Shown here in pieces: positions 1 through 9,803 of a DNA stretch of 64,000 nt; position 1 is the first letter of the stretch; every line of letters starts with the position of its first letter. This DNA is from Auritidibacter ignavus (lineage in GTDB: Bacteria > Actinomycetota > Actinomycetes > Actinomycetales > Micrococcaceae). Location of the stretch: the NCBI RefSeq assembly GCF_003703835.1, contig NZ_RDQR01000010.1:1-64000 (forward strand). Direction: 5' to 3'. Both the position numbers and the translations under genes were made by a program. The notes beneath the pieces are model-generated. The model saw only the letters and a program-made list of their open reading frames with translations. It was not told the origin of the DNA and made no database searches.

Positions 1-206
1 GGACGCTGAAGAAAAGGGCGGCAGACATCCTGGCCTACTTCGACCGCCCCGGAACCTCCAACGGACCCACCGAGGCCATCAACGGACGACTCGAACACCT
101 GCGCGGATCCGCCCTGGGCTTCCGGAACCCAACCAACTACATCGCCAGGTCCTTGCTCGAGAGCGGAGGATTCAAGCCCCGTCTACACCCTCGATTGTGA
201 AGAGCC
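1..206 (+). mobile_element. Right end of an ISL3-type insertion sequence
   Basis: The stretch holds the end of a transposase frame. It closes with an octamer at 199-206 (gaagagcc) whose complement, GGCTCTTC, resembles the terminal inverted repeats of ISL3-family elements. The stop codon of the transposase overlaps this octamer. The left part of the element lies outside the window, so completeness and target duplication cannot be judged. The family assignment rests on the protein end and the terminal octamer only. Confidence 0.7.
3..200 (+). CDS. ISL3 family transposase, C-terminal 65 residues (cut by window edge)
   Basis: The frame is open from the window start and ends with TGA at 198-200. 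The peptide contains GTSNGPTEAINGRLE followed by LRGSALGFRN and NYIARSLLESGG, which is the typical C-terminus of actinobacterial ISL3 (DDE-type) transposases. The conserved Glu of the DDE triad probably lies in the TEAINGR segment. It runs toward the element end and away from the missing 5' part. It is not listed as a pseudogene because only the window edge truncates it. Confidence 0.75.
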   Translation, partial: TLKKRAADILAYFDRPGTSNGPTEAINGRLEHLRGSALGFRNPTNYIARSLLESGGFKPRLHPRL

Positions 207-263
207 GCTAATCCGGCCCTGAGCGCGTCGGTGCTGACCTGTACAGTCAGCCCACCCAGACCC

Positions 264-269
264 TAAACT
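264..269 (+). promoter_or_regulatory. Candidate -10 box of a leaderless promoter for the metallo-hydrolase
   Basis: TAAACT ends 7 bases before the ATG at 277, so transcription would start at or next to the start codon. No Shine-Dalgarno sequence precedes the ATG. No convincing -35 element is seen. Confidence 0.35.
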
Positions 270-276
270 GAGCGCT

Positions 277-993
277 ATGCCCAGTCACGATACCTCGACC
301 CAGCCCAGCAACCACCCCGCAGCCGGTGAGATTCGCGTGATCGCGGACCTGCCACAGGTCACCATCCGCAGCCGCTGGGTCTCCGAGATACGCAATAACG
401 TCTACCTGCTGACCTCCAAGTGTTCCGGTACGCAAGTGCTTATCGATGCTGCTGACTTCCCCGAGGCCATTGACGAGCTACTGGAATCCGCCCGTGCCGA
501 TACCCCCTGTGAACCGCACGTGGCGGTCATTATTACCACCCACCAGCACTGGGACCACATCCGGGCGCTGGCCGCGGTGGCCGAGACCACCGGGGCACCG
601 ACCGCGGCCGGTGCTGCCGATGCCGAGGCCATTGCAGAAGCTACCGGCGTGGCTCCGACCGTGGTGCTCCACCACGGTGACACAGCCCAGTTCGACGGGA
701 TCAGCCTGGATGTGATTGGATTGCGCGGGCACACCCCGGGATCGGTAGCCCTGGCCTATCGAGCGGACGACGACGAGTCGCCGGTGATTTTCAGCGGTGA
801 TTCGCTCTTCCCTGGAGGTGTGGGCAATACGGACCAGGACCCCCAACGCTTCGCGCAACTGTTTGCCGATGTCACCGCGCGAGTGTTTGATCGCTATCCC
901 GACGACACGGTGGTGTTGCCTGGACATGGCGATCACACCACCCTGGGCGCGGAGCGTCCGCACTTGGACGAGTGGAAACAACGCGGCTGGTAA
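277..993 (+). CDS. Metallo-beta-lactamase fold hydrolase
   Basis: The 238-residue protein carries the metal-binding signature of this fold: HQHWDH at residues 89-94, His152 in GHTPGS, Asp175 in GDSLFPGG and His217 in LPGHGDHTTLG. The end of the protein (PHLDEWKQRGW) matches the glyoxalase-II-like subgroup that hydrolyses thioesters and related substrates. The actual substrate is unknown. The ATG has no ribosome binding site, but TAAACT at 264-269 sits 7 bases before it, which suggests a leaderless transcript. A second protein of the same subgroup lies at 59239-59883 beside mscR. The neighbour downstream is convergent. Confidence 0.85.
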   Translation: MPSHDTSTQPSNHPAAGEIRVIADLPQVTIRSRWVSEIRNNVYLLTSKCSGTQVLIDAADFPEAIDELLESARADTPCEPHVAVIITTHQHWDHIRALAAVAETTGAPTAAGAADAEAIAEATGVAPTVVLHHGDTAQFDGISLDVIGLRGHTPGSVALAYRADDDESPVIFSGDSLFPGGVGNTDQDPQRFAQLFADVTARVFDRYPDDTVVLPGHGDHTTLGAERPHLDEWKQRGW

Positions 994-1047
994 CCCGGCC
1001 CAGGACCGGGCTGAACCGGTGACGAGCGGTACTGGCGGTACCGATGG

Positions 1048-1893
1048 TTAGATGGTGTAGTCCAGCTCTTTATGGCCTACCACGAACACCCGGCGCATCG
1101 GGAAGATGGTGACCACGGTGCCATCCGGGCTGGTGTAGGGCGGGTAGTCGTGCAACATCCGCTCTCGGTATTCACTCAGATATGCGGCTTGCAGATTGGA
1201 GCCGTCGCGCTCATCAATCTCGGCAAGACCTTGGAGCACCGGACGCAGGGCGGCACCTTTTACCCAGTTGTAGACCGGTTCTTCCCCGGTCAGTACCTGG
1301 TGATAGGTCGTCTCCCACACATTGGGTCGGAATCCCCGACGGATCAGCGTGTGCGTGTATTCTCGCGGGGTGTAGATCGATTCGCCGGTGTAGGTCCGTT
1401 GGGAGGCTTCAGCATATTCGGGCCGATTCGCCAGCTCGGCAATCGTCCTGTGGGAGGGTGCCGAATAATTGCCGGGGACCTGCATCGCAAACCAGGCACC
1501 CGGTGACATCTGCCCCAACCAGCGGTCCATCAATTGCCGGTGGTTGGGTATCCACTGCAACATGGCATTGGAGACCACCACGTCCACCGAGGCATCGGGC
1601 TCCCACTGTTCGGCCTCGATGTGCTCAAACCGCAGGTTCGTGGGGGCCTGCGGGTCGTCCTGAAGGCTGAGGCGAGCTTCTTGAACCATTTCTCGGGAGG
1701 AATCCAGACCAATGACCTCCGCCTGCGGCCACCGTTGGGCCAGGGTGCGGGTCATGTTCCCGGGCCCGCATCCCATATCCACCACGGTGCGGGGTTGATC
1801 GGCGTAGATCGCAGCACTGAGATCATAGAAGGGACGGGCCCGGTGCCCGGCGAAGATAGCATACTGGCTAGGATCCCAGATGAAATTCTCCAT
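1048..1893 (-). CDS. tam: Trans-aconitate 2-methyltransferase
   Basis: This is a SAM-dependent methyltransferase of 281 residues. Motif I is VVDMGCGPGN at residues 37-46 and an acidic residue follows in VIGLDSS. The family methylates trans-aconitate, a by-product inhibitor of aconitase, and the protein length and the N-terminal WDPSQYAIFAGHRARPFYDL segment fit Tam. The frame is open further upstream, but the Met at 1893 (MENFIWDP) aligns with the family start and follows a purine-rich ggtagaggt. It is divergent from the helicase gene and convergent with the hydrolase gene. Confidence 0.85.
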   Translation of the reverse strand: MENFIWDPSQYAIFAGHRARPFYDLSAAIYADQPRTVVDMGCGPGNMTRTLAQRWPQAEVIGLDSSREMVQEARLSLQDDPQAPTNLRFEHIEAEQWEPDASVDVVVSNAMLQWIPNHRQLMDRWLGQMSPGAWFAMQVPGNYSAPSHRTIAELANRPEYAEASQRTYTGESIYTPREYTHTLIRRGFRPNVWETTYHQVLTGEEPVYNWVKGAALRPVLQGLAEIDERDGSNLQAAYLSEYRERMLHDYPPYTSPDGTVVTIFPMRRVFVVGHKELDYTI

Positions 1894-2017
1894 ACCTCTA
1901 CCGTAGACCCGCGCAACGGTGGTGCCGATGGGGCACTGACACGCAAAGAAACAGATCGTTTCGGTGCCGGCTCTGCGGTGCCGGTCTACGGCCACTGAAG
2001 CGAGCGCGCAACTGCCG

Positions 2018-2023
2018 TAGAGT
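2018..2023 (+). promoter_or_regulatory. Candidate -10 box before the helicase gene
   Basis: TAGAGT ends 5 bases before the ATG at 2029 and there is no ribosome binding site, a pattern seen with leaderless actinobacterial genes. No clear -35 element is visible. Confidence 0.3.
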
Positions 2024-2028
2024 ACGAG

Positions 2029-4668
2029 ATGATGCTTTTGACTGACGTTCTTCCCGACCACCAAGACCGCACCGCCCAGGATCCGGCTGAGCTCTACGAC
2101 CGTTTCACGCAGTGGGTCGGCTCCCGTGGCATCACGCTGTATCCGGCCCAGGACCAGGCGGTCACCGAGCTGTTGGAATCCAAGAACGTCATTATGGCCA
2201 CCCCGACCGGATCTGGGAAGTCGATGGTGGCTTTGGCCACGCACTTTTTGTCGTTGGCCCACCACCAGGTGTCTTACTACACCGCACCGATCAAGGCGTT
2301 GGTCTCGGAAAAATTCTTCGACCTAGTGGATATTTTTGGGGCCGAGAACGTGGGAATGATTACCGGGGATGCTTCGGTGAATGCTCAGGCGCCGATTATT
2401 TGTTGCACCGCGGAAATTCTGGCGAATGTGGCCCTGCGGGAAGGCACCGGACTGGACATCGGCCAGGTGATCATGGACGAGTTCCACTACTACGCCGATC
2501 CGGCCCGTGGCTGGGCCTGGCAGGTCCCGCTGATTGAGCTCCCCCAGGCCCAGTTCTTGCTGATGAGCGCCACCTTGGGCGACACCACGCGGTTCGAACA
2601 GCGCCTCACCGAGGCAACCGGCAAGCCCACTGTGACCGTTACCGCCGCCACCCGGCCGATTCCGTTGCACTTTAGCTACTCCGAGCAGTCGGTGGTCCAC
2701 CGGGCAGAACAGTTGGTGGCAGCCGATCAGGCACCGATCTATATTGTGCACTTCTCGCAACTGGACGCCGTTGAGCAGGCCAGCAATCTCTCCTCGCTGG
2801 CGGTCCTGAGCAAAGCAGCGCAAGCGCAACTGGCCGAACAGCTGGAGACCTTCCCCTTCCAGGCCGGGTTTGGCAAGACGCTGAAAAGGCTCCTCAAGGC
2901 CGGGATCGGAGTTCATCACGCCGGAATGTTGCCCAAGTATCGCCGGTTGGTTGAAAAGCTCGCTCAGCAGGGCACACTGAAAATCATCTGCGGTACCGAC
3001 ACGCTGGGTGTGGGTATTAACGTGCCGATTCGCACCGTGTTGATCACCGCGCTGAGTAAGTTTGATGGGCGCAAAACCCGGCACCTGAATGCTCGCGAAT
3101 TTCACCAGATCGCCGGCCGGGCCGGACGTGCCGGTTTTGATACTGCCGGCTATGTGGTCGTTCAAGCACCCGAGCACGTCATCGAGAAACAGGCCGAGCA
3201 GGCCAAATTGGAACAGAAATTTGCCGGCATTAAAGATCCGCAGGAGCGAGCCCGGCGCATCAAACAGTCCAGCAAGTCCTCGGCAAAGAAAAAACCGCCG
3301 GAAGGTTTTGTGTCGTGGTCGGAAAAGACCTTCGACAAGCTAGTCGCTGCTGAGCCGGAGCCGATGGTCTCGCAGCTGCGGATCAACCACTCGATGGTGT
3401 TGAACCTGGTCGAACGAGTGGGGAACCCGGTCCGGCATGTGCGTCGGTTGATCACGCGCTCGGACGAGACCCCCGCTCGGCAGGCGCAATTACAGCGAGA
3501 GGCGATCGGCATCCTGCGCGAGCTACTGGCCACAGGCGTGCTGGTCAAGTCTGACACCCCGGACGAGTTTGGTCGTCAACTCGAGATCACGGTAGATCTG
3601 CAACCGGATTTTGCACTGAACCAGCCGCTGTCGCCATTTGCCTTGGCGGCGTTTGAGCTACTGGACCCGGACAGCCCCACGTATGCCCTGGATATGGTCT
3701 CTATCGTGGAGGCCACCCTGGATTCGCCACGACAGATTCTGTCTGCCCAGACCAAGAAGGCCAAGGACGAGAAGATGGCCGAAATGAAGGCCGAGGGGCT
3801 GGAGTATACCGAGCGGATGAACATCTTGGACCAAACCACCTACCCGCAACCGCTCGGTGAGCTTCTCGAGCAACAGTTCGCGATGTATGCGCAGGCAGCC
3901 CCCTGGCTGAAAGATTTTGAGCTGGAACCTAAGTCGGTGGTGCGCGACATGTACGAACGTGCGATGAGCTTTGGCGAGTTCGTCAGCTTTTACTCCTTGG
4001 CCCGCTCTGAAGGCGTGGTGTTGCGGTATCTGACCGATGCGGCGAAGGCCATGCGTCAGACTATCCCCCAGGATGTGCGCACTGCCGAGATCGACGTCAT
4101 CCAGGACTGGCTGGATACCATGATCCGGTTCACCGATTCCTCGCTGTTAGAGGAATGGGAGGACCTGATTCCCGGCGATATCGACCAGGCGCGAGAAGAA
4201 TATGAGAATCCTGAGCCTCCCAGCCCTCCGAAGCTCACCGAGCAGACCGGCGTGTTCCGGGTGATGATCCGCAATGCCATGTTTCGGCGGGTACAGCTCT
4301 TTGGGGCAGAGAAGGACGCGGAGCTGGAAGGGATGGATTATCTGCCTGAGGGCGCCATCCCGTTCACCAGCGATAATTGGGCCGACGCGCTGGATGATTT
4401 CTTCGCCGACTACGAGGACCTGGACGATACCGCCTCGGCACGGGACCCAAAGTTATTACGGATCAACACCGAGCCGCAGCTGGGCCCTGGCGAGTTGGAC
4501 GATCTCGGGGCCAGCCCCGGTGATTACTGGAGTATTACGCAAGTGCTCGTGGATCCCGAGGCAAACTACGACTGGGCACTGAATGCTGTGGTGCATTTGG
4601 CGGCCTCCAACGAGCAGGGGGCCCCAGCGATCACGATGCTATCGGTGGGTGAACCAATCGAAGGCTAG
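2029..4668 (+). CDS. DEAD/DEAH box superfamily II helicase with DUF3516 C-terminus
   Basis: The 879-residue protein has a Ski2-like helicase core: Walker A ATPTGSGKS at residues 57-65, Walker B DEFH at 150-153, motif III SAT near 180, and the HHAGMLP, GTDTLGVGIN and QIAGRAGRAG motifs of the second RecA domain. The rest, from about residue 430, matches the actinobacterial DUF3516 extension. Proteins of this family are thought to unwind RNA or DNA, but the specific substrate is not known. The Lys-rich patch AKKKPPEG joins the core to the extension. Two adjacent ATGs open the frame and the first is used here. Confidence 0.88.
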   Translation: MMLLTDVLPDHQDRTAQDPAELYDRFTQWVGSRGITLYPAQDQAVTELLESKNVIMATPTGSGKSMVALATHFLSLAHHQVSYYTAPIKALVSEKFFDLVDIFGAENVGMITGDASVNAQAPIICCTAEILANVALREGTGLDIGQVIMDEFHYYADPARGWAWQVPLIELPQAQFLLMSATLGDTTRFEQRLTEATGKPTVTVTAATRPIPLHFSYSEQSVVHRAEQLVAADQAPIYIVHFSQLDAVEQASNLSSLAVLSKAAQAQLAEQLETFPFQAGFGKTLKRLLKAGIGVHHAGMLPKYRRLVEKLAQQGTLKIICGTDTLGVGINVPIRTVLITALSKFDGRKTRHLNAREFHQIAGRAGRAGFDTAGYVVVQAPEHVIEKQAEQAKLEQKFAGIKDPQERARRIKQSSKSSAKKKPPEGFVSWSEKTFDKLVAAEPEPMVSQLRINHSMVLNLVERVGNPVRHVRRLITRSDETPARQAQLQREAIGILRELLATGVLVKSDTPDEFGRQLEITVDLQPDFALNQPLSPFALAAFELLDPDSPTYALDMVSIVEATLDSPRQILSAQTKKAKDEKMAEMKAEGLEYTERMNILDQTTYPQPLGELLEQQFAMYAQAAPWLKDFELEPKSVVRDMYERAMSFGEFVSFYSLARSEGVVLRYLTDAAKAMRQTIPQDVRTAEIDVIQDWLDTMIRFTDSSLLEEWEDLIPGDIDQAREEYENPEPPSPPKLTEQTGVFRVMIRNAMFRRVQLFGAEKDAELEGMDYLPEGAIPFTSDNWADALDDFFADYEDLDDTASARDPKLLRINTEPQLGPGELDDLGASPGDYWSITQVLVDPEANYDWALNAVVHLAASNEQGAPAITMLSVGEPIEG

Positions 4669-4692
4669 CACATACAGTAAAGGAGTGATTCC

Positions 4693-6042
4693 GTGGAGTC
4701 CGTCTCGTCGATGAGCACCGGTGTGAACTCCAGTGAGTTCACCACCCGCCAGGATGGGTACCGGCAGCGCACCCACCGCGTGCAGGTTCCGGTTGATCAC
4801 GACCAAGCAGGCGCAGCAACCGATCCTGAGATGCTGTGGGTCACCGCTCGCGAGTTTCGCCACCCCGACGATGACCCGGATTCCGAGATCAACGCCAAGC
4901 CGTGGTTGATTTACTTCCAGGGCGGACCCGGCTCCCCCGGACAACGGCCGGGCACCATCGGAGGATGGCTGGCCGAGGCACTGAAGACCTACCGGGTGAT
5001 GATGCTCGACCAGCGTGGCACCGGTCTGTCCACCCCACTGAATCATCACACGTTGCGTGCCCGTGGGGATGCGACCGCGCAGGCGGACTACCTAACTCAT
5101 TTCCGGGCACCGGATATTGTGGCCGATGCTGAAGCCCTCCGAACAGGTCTCGGCATCGAGCCGTGGGTCTCGCTCGGCCAGTCCTTTGGCGGATTCTGTA
5201 CACTCAGCTACCTCAGCTTCGCCCCTGAGGGCTTGTGCGGTAGCTTAATCACCGGCGGTCTAGCCCCACTGTCTGGACCGGCCGACCGCGTCTATCGGGC
5301 CACCTACGCGCGGATGCGGGCCCGCAACCAGGAATACTTCGACCGTTACCCGGAGGATCTGAAGGTGTTGGCACGGGTGTATCAGCGGGTTCGTGCCGGC
5401 GGAATAGTCCTTCCCGATGGGTCGAAGCTCACCGTCCCTCGCGTGCAAACCCTAGGGATGATGCTGGGTGGCAATACCCGGGTTGACACCTTGCACTACG
5501 TGCTGGAGCAAGCGTTCATCCCGGGGACTGATCAGCTCAGCGATCACTTTCTGCACGCGGTATATGAGCAGGTATCCCGGGCCAGAAATCCGCTGTATCT
5601 GATCCTGCACGAAGCCATCTACGCTCAGCCGGATCAGGCCGCCGAGCCCACCAACTGGGCGGCCGAACGGATGCTGAGAGAGTATCCAGACTTCGATGCT
5701 GAGGTCACGCAGACCCCGTGGCTGACCGGTGAGATGTGCTACCGGTGGTATACCCGCACTGATCCGACGCTGATTCCGATCGCTGAGGCGACCGAATTGA
5801 TTGCGCAACACACCGGGTGGGGCCGATTATACGACCTCGAGCAATTGGCAGCTAACCAGGTGCCGGTGGCTGCAGCGGTCTATCGTGACGATGTCTACGT
5901 CGATCGCGACCTGTCACTGGAGACCGCCGGACGGGTGGCCAAGCTACAGGTGTGGGAGACCGATGCCTACCATCATGACGGGATCGGCCAGGCGGGGGCG
6001 AAAATCTTCACCCGCCTGCAAACGATGATTCACGACCGGTAA
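4693..6042 (+). CDS. Prolyl aminopeptidase-like alpha/beta hydrolase (peptidase family S33)
   Basis: The 449-residue protein has the S33 layout: oxyanion-hole motif GGPG at residues 77-80, DQRGTG at 106-111 and the nucleophile elbow GQSFGG with Ser164. Members of this large (about 45-50 kDa) group cleave N-terminal proline from peptides. No signal peptide is seen, so it is probably cytosolic. The GTG start at 4693 is chosen because aaggagtg lies 6 bases upstream. The gene follows the helicase gene by 24 bases and may be cotranscribed. Confidence 0.82.
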   Translation: MESVSSMSTGVNSSEFTTRQDGYRQRTHRVQVPVDHDQAGAATDPEMLWVTAREFRHPDDDPDSEINAKPWLIYFQGGPGSPGQRPGTIGGWLAEALKTYRVMMLDQRGTGLSTPLNHHTLRARGDATAQADYLTHFRAPDIVADAEALRTGLGIEPWVSLGQSFGGFCTLSYLSFAPEGLCGSLITGGLAPLSGPADRVYRATYARMRARNQEYFDRYPEDLKVLARVYQRVRAGGIVLPDGSKLTVPRVQTLGMMLGGNTRVDTLHYVLEQAFIPGTDQLSDHFLHAVYEQVSRARNPLYLILHEAIYAQPDQAAEPTNWAAERMLREYPDFDAEVTQTPWLTGEMCYRWYTRTDPTLIPIAEATELIAQHTGWGRLYDLEQLAANQVPVAAAVYRDDVYVDRDLSLETAGRVAKLQVWETDAYHHDGIGQAGAKIFTRLQTMIHDR

Positions 6043-6066
6043 GCACGGCGCCCGTCAGCCCGCTGG

Positions 6067-7404
6067 TTAGCGACGAGTCGAGTCTTGGCTTCGGGCACCC
6101 TCTTTCTCGGCGGAATCGTGTGAGTCCTCGATGTCGTCCGGCGGGTCAATAATCGAGCCGGACTCGTTGACCACCTGTTGTGAGACCGGGGCGGAACGGC
6201 CGGACCGTTGGACGTCTTCCAGTCGGGTCTCGTGGGCCTGACGGATAATGCTGGACCATTGGTCTTTATGTTCGATCAGCTCGTCTAGGTATTTATACTC
6301 GACCCGACGGGCCTTTTCAGTCCACTCATCCATTTTCGCAGCGGCCTTCTCGCGCTCTTGCTCTGCAGTGGAGTCATCCAGCTTGGAATACCGGAAGGAG
6401 AACTTCTCCGCATTCTGCAATGCGATCAGCGCCTTGCCCTTCTTCGAGGTCAACGAGGTGACAACCACAATGAGCAGGATGGCAATAATAACCACCAACG
6501 ACATCTCGGTCGGAATTTCTTGAACCGGCACTGGTTCCCCACCGTTGATAAACGGCAAACTGTTCTCGTGGAGGGCGTGTAGCACCAGCTTGATACCGAT
6601 GAAGCCGAGAATGGCTGCCAAACCGTATCCCAAGTACACCAGACGGTCCAGCAAGCCATCGATCAGGAAGTACAGCTGGCGCAAGCCCATCAGCGAGAAA
6701 GCGGTGGCGGCGAAGACGATATAGGGCTCCTGGGTGACACCATAGATCGCGGGGATCGAGTCGAAGGCGAAGAGCACATCGGTGGCACCGATCGCGATCA
6801 TGACCAACAACATCGGGGTGATCATCAGCTTGCCACGTTCTTTAGTGAACAGTTTGTCCTGGCGATAATCGTGTGAGACCGGGAAAATCCGACGGGCGGT
6901 GCGCACCATAATGTTTTCGGCCTCATTGGACTTCTCGTCGGCCGAGGTCAATTCGCCCTTGAGTTGCTGGCCGGCCAGCAGAATCAGGAACAGACCGAAG
7001 ACGTAGAACACATCCGACCAGGCGTTGATCACGGCTGCGCCGAGGAGGATGAAAATCGTCCGGGAGATCAGCGCGAAGGTAATACCGAACAACAGCACCT
7101 TTTGTTGGTACTCGCGCGGTACCTGGAAGTTGCTCATGATGATCATGAACACGAACAGGTTATCGATCGATAGTGACTTTTCAAGTAAGAACCCGGTGTA
7201 GTACTCCACGGCGTGGGAGGTATCGCCGAAGAGGAAAAATACCAGGCCAAACAGCAACGCCAGTCCAATGTAAATGGAGGACCAAATCGCGGCTTCTTTG
7301 ATCGTGGGGGTATGGGCTTTCCGAGCGTGGGCAAAGTAGTCGAAAGCCAATAACCCCAGGATGATCGCAATGGTGACCAACCAGGTCACAAGGTTGATTT
7401 CCAC
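6067..7404 (-). CDS. TerC family integral membrane protein
   Basis: The protein has about nine hydrophobic segments and the TerC signature EKSLSIDNLFVF early, with a second acidic motif (ATDVLFAFDSIPAIYGV) later. The C-terminal 120 residues are charged and probably cytoplasmic. TerC relatives, including Alx and MntP-like exporters, are linked to manganese export or metal delivery to secreted proteins. The GTG at 7404 is chosen because aaaggagc sits 6 bases before it; the resulting 445-residue protein starts MEINLVTWL. A candidate manganese riboswitch precedes it. The tellurite-resistance label of the family need not apply. Confidence 0.85.
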   Translation of the reverse strand: MEINLVTWLVTIAIILGLLAFDYFAHARKAHTPTIKEAAIWSSIYIGLALLFGLVFFLFGDTSHAVEYYTGFLLEKSLSIDNLFVFMIIMSNFQVPREYQQKVLLFGITFALISRTIFILLGAAVINAWSDVFYVFGLFLILLAGQQLKGELTSADEKSNEAENIMVRTARRIFPVSHDYRQDKLFTKERGKLMITPMLLVMIAIGATDVLFAFDSIPAIYGVTQEPYIVFAATAFSLMGLRQLYFLIDGLLDRLVYLGYGLAAILGFIGIKLVLHALHENSLPFINGGEPVPVQEIPTEMSLVVIIAILLIVVVTSLTSKKGKALIALQNAEKFSFRYSKLDDSTAEQEREKAAAKMDEWTEKARRVEYKYLDELIEHKDQWSSIIRQAHETRLEDVQRSGRSAPVSQQVVNESGSIIDPPDDIEDSHDSAEKEGARSQDSTRR

Positions 7405-7440
7405 AGGGAAGCTCCTTTGAGGATACGAGAATGAATCACA

Positions 7441-7552
7441 AGTCTCTCCCACTTGAGCTGATGGTCTCTGCTCAAGCCTCGCGCCCGGTTGAGAATGATC
7501 TCCACGTGCTGACGTTCGCGAGAAAGATCGGGATACTCCCCTGTTCGTGGAC
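7441..7552 (-). promoter_or_regulatory. Candidate yybP-ykoY manganese riboswitch upstream of the TerC gene
   Basis: Reading the minus strand, three conserved blocks of this RNA class appear in order: GGGGAGUA (7534-7541), CGUCAGCA (7507-7514) and GAGACC (7463-7468). The last block lies in the loop of a perfect 7-bp hairpin, CTTGAGC/GCTCAAG (arms 7470-7476 and 7452-7458), which could compete with aptamer folding. The ribosome binding site follows at about 7411-7417. yybP-ykoY RNAs sense Mn2+ and commonly control TerC and MntP genes. The closing P1 stem is weak by eye, so a covariance search is needed. Confidence 0.65.
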
Positions 7553-7576
7553 TACTGTAGCATCTCGACGATGATA

Positions 7577-9721
7577 TTAGGCGTGTCCGGCTTGTTTCAT
7601 CTGACGCAGTTCTTTTTTGAGCTCCGCTACCTCGTCGCGCAGGCGCGCGGCAAGTTCGAACTGCAGATCTGTGGCGGCCTGATGCATCTGCTGGGACATG
7701 TTGTCGATCAAGTCCTGCAGATCCTTGGCCGGAAGGGCAGCAATCTTCACGGCCTGCTGGCCCTCACGATCGGCCTGTTGGGATTTCTGTTCATCGGTGA
7801 TCATCGAGGTGTAGCCACGGTGTCCCTCACCAAAATCAAAGCCGGCCTTGACCCCGCCCATGCCCGACAGGAAGTCTTCGGAGTCGGCATCCTCACGGGC
7901 CAGTTGGTCCGTAATGTCGGCAATGCGCTTACGCAACGGCTGCGGGTCGATACCGTGCTCGGTGTTATAAGCCTGCTGGATTTCACGACGACGGTTGGTT
8001 TCGTCGATAGCCTGTCGCATCGAGTCGGTGATTTTATCGGCGTACATATGCACCTGGCCGGAAACGTTGCGGGCGGCACGACCAATAGTCTGAATCAGCG
8101 AGGTGGTTGAGCGCAGGAATCCTTCCTTATCGGCGTCCAAGATTGACACCAGCGATACCTCGGGCAAATCCAAGCCTTCGCGCAAGAGGTTAATGCCGAC
8201 CAGCACGTCGAACGTGCCCTTGCGTAGCTGGGTCATCAGCTCCACCCGTTTGAGCGTGTCGACATCGGAGTGCAGATACTGGACCTTGACCCCGTGCTCG
8301 ATCAGGTATTCGGTCAGGTCTTCGGCCATACGCTTGGTCAGGGTAGTAACCAGCACGCGTTCGTCACGCTCGACCCGCTGGTTGATCTCGTCCATCAGGT
8401 CATCGATCTGGCCGTTGGTGGGCTTGACCACGACTTCGGGGTCGATGAGTCCGGTGGGTCGAATAATCTGTTCCACCACGCCGTCAGCTTGGGCCAGCTC
8501 GTAGGGGCCCGGGGTGGCCGACAGATAAATGGTTTGGCCGATGCGCTCGAGGAACTCATCCCATTTCAGTGGCCGGTTATCCAATGCTGAGGGCAACCGG
8601 AACCCGTGATCGACCAGGGTGCGTTTACGCGACATATCCCCTTCATACATTCCGCCAATTTGGGGCACGGTCACGTGGGATTCGTCGATGATCAACAAGA
8701 AGTCATCGGGGAAATAGTCGAGTAAACAGTGTGGAGCAGAGCCGGGACCACGGCCGTCAATATGGCGCGAGTAATTCTCAATCCCGTTGCAGTAGCCCAT
8801 TTGCTGCATCATTTCGAGATCGTAGGTGGTGCGCATCCGCAACCGTTGGGCCTCGAGTAACTTATCTTGGGCCTCTAACTCTGCCAGTCGCACGCGCAAT
8901 TCATCCTCGATGGACTCGATGGCCCGAGCCATCCGATCATCACCGGCCACGTAGTGGGAGGCCGGGAAGATGTACATCTCGTCTTCTTCCCGGATCACGT
9001 GACCAGTCAGCGGGTGCAGGGTCTGGATCGAGTCGATCTCATCGCCGAAGAATTCCACACGGACCGCAAGCTCTTCATACATCGGGATGATCTCTACGGT
9101 GTCGCCACGGACCCGGAAGGTGCCACGGTGGAAGTCGTGGTCATTGCGCACATACTGCATATTCACGAACTGACGCAACAATTCGTCCCGGTCCAGCTCT
9201 TGGCCCCGTTTGAGGGTGACCATCTGGCGGATATATTCCTCCGGGGTACCCAAACCGTAGATGCACGATACCGTAGAGACCACCACGGTGTCCCGGCGGG
9301 TGAGCAAAGCATTGGTGGCTGAGTGGCGGAGGCGTTCGACTTCCTCATTGATGGAGGAATCTTTTTCAATGAAGGTATCCGACTGCGGGACGTAGGCCTC
9401 GGGCTGGTAGTAGTCGTAGTAGGAAACGAAGTACTCGACCGCGTTGTGCGGAAGCAGGTCTCGCAATTCGTTGGCCAGCTGGGCGGCCAGAGTCTTGTTC
9501 TGGACCATCACCAGGGTGGGACGCTGAAGTTGTTCAATGGTCCAGGCCGCGGTCGCAGATTTACCGGTGCCGGTGGCCCCCATCAGCACCACGTCTTTTT
9601 CCCCGCCACTGACACGCTCAGCCAATTCGGCGATAGCACGTGGCTGATCGCCAGAGGGCTGATAGGGAGATTCCACCTTGAAGGGCGCAACTTGCCGGGT
9701 GATTTCTTGGGCCAGACTCAT
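7577..9721 (-). CDS. uvrB: UvrABC excision nuclease subunit B
   Basis: The 714-residue protein recognises damage with UvrA and then recruits UvrC for nucleotide excision repair. It has Walker A GATGTGKS at residues 48-55, the beta-hairpin region [12 protein letters not shown] at 101-112, helicase motifs SATPGPYE and QTIGRAARN, and a C-terminal UVR domain ([22 protein letters not shown]) that binds UvrC. The length is slightly above the usual 660-700. The ATG at 9721 follows a modest agagg. The TerC gene follows on the same strand after the riboswitch region. Confidence 0.97.
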   Translation of the reverse strand: MSLAQEITRQVAPFKVESPYQPSGDQPRAIAELAERVSGGEKDVVLMGATGTGKSATAAWTIEQLQRPTLVMVQNKTLAAQLANELRDLLPHNAVEYFVSYYDYYQPEAYVPQSDTFIEKDSSINEEVERLRHSATNALLTRRDTVVVSTVSCIYGLGTPEEYIRQMVTLKRGQELDRDELLRQFVNMQYVRNDHDFHRGTFRVRGDTVEIIPMYEELAVRVEFFGDEIDSIQTLHPLTGHVIREEDEMYIFPASHYVAGDDRMARAIESIEDELRVRLAELEAQDKLLEAQRLRMRTTYDLEMMQQMGYCNGIENYSRHIDGRGPGSAPHCLLDYFPDDFLLIIDESHVTVPQIGGMYEGDMSRKRTLVDHGFRLPSALDNRPLKWDEFLERIGQTIYLSATPGPYELAQADGVVEQIIRPTGLIDPEVVVKPTNGQIDDLMDEINQRVERDERVLVTTLTKRMAEDLTEYLIEHGVKVQYLHSDVDTLKRVELMTQLRKGTFDVLVGINLLREGLDLPEVSLVSILDADKEGFLRSTTSLIQTIGRAARNVSGQVHMYADKITDSMRQAIDETNRRREIQQAYNTEHGIDPQPLRKRIADITDQLAREDADSEDFLSGMGGVKAGFDFGEGHRGYTSMITDEQKSQQADREGQQAVKIAALPAKDLQDLIDNMSQQMHQAATDLQFELAARLRDEVAELKKELRQMKQAGHA

Positions 9722-9803
9722 GCCTCTACCCTACTCTTCTCCCCCCGGTCTGCCACCGCAAAAGCCCGGTCGTCAGACCCAGAGCGAACGCGCCAGCAAC
9801 CCG

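Noticed and set aside
7547-8110. Plus-strand open frame opposite uvrB
   Set aside because: It is antisense to the conserved uvrB C-terminus and has no support of its own.
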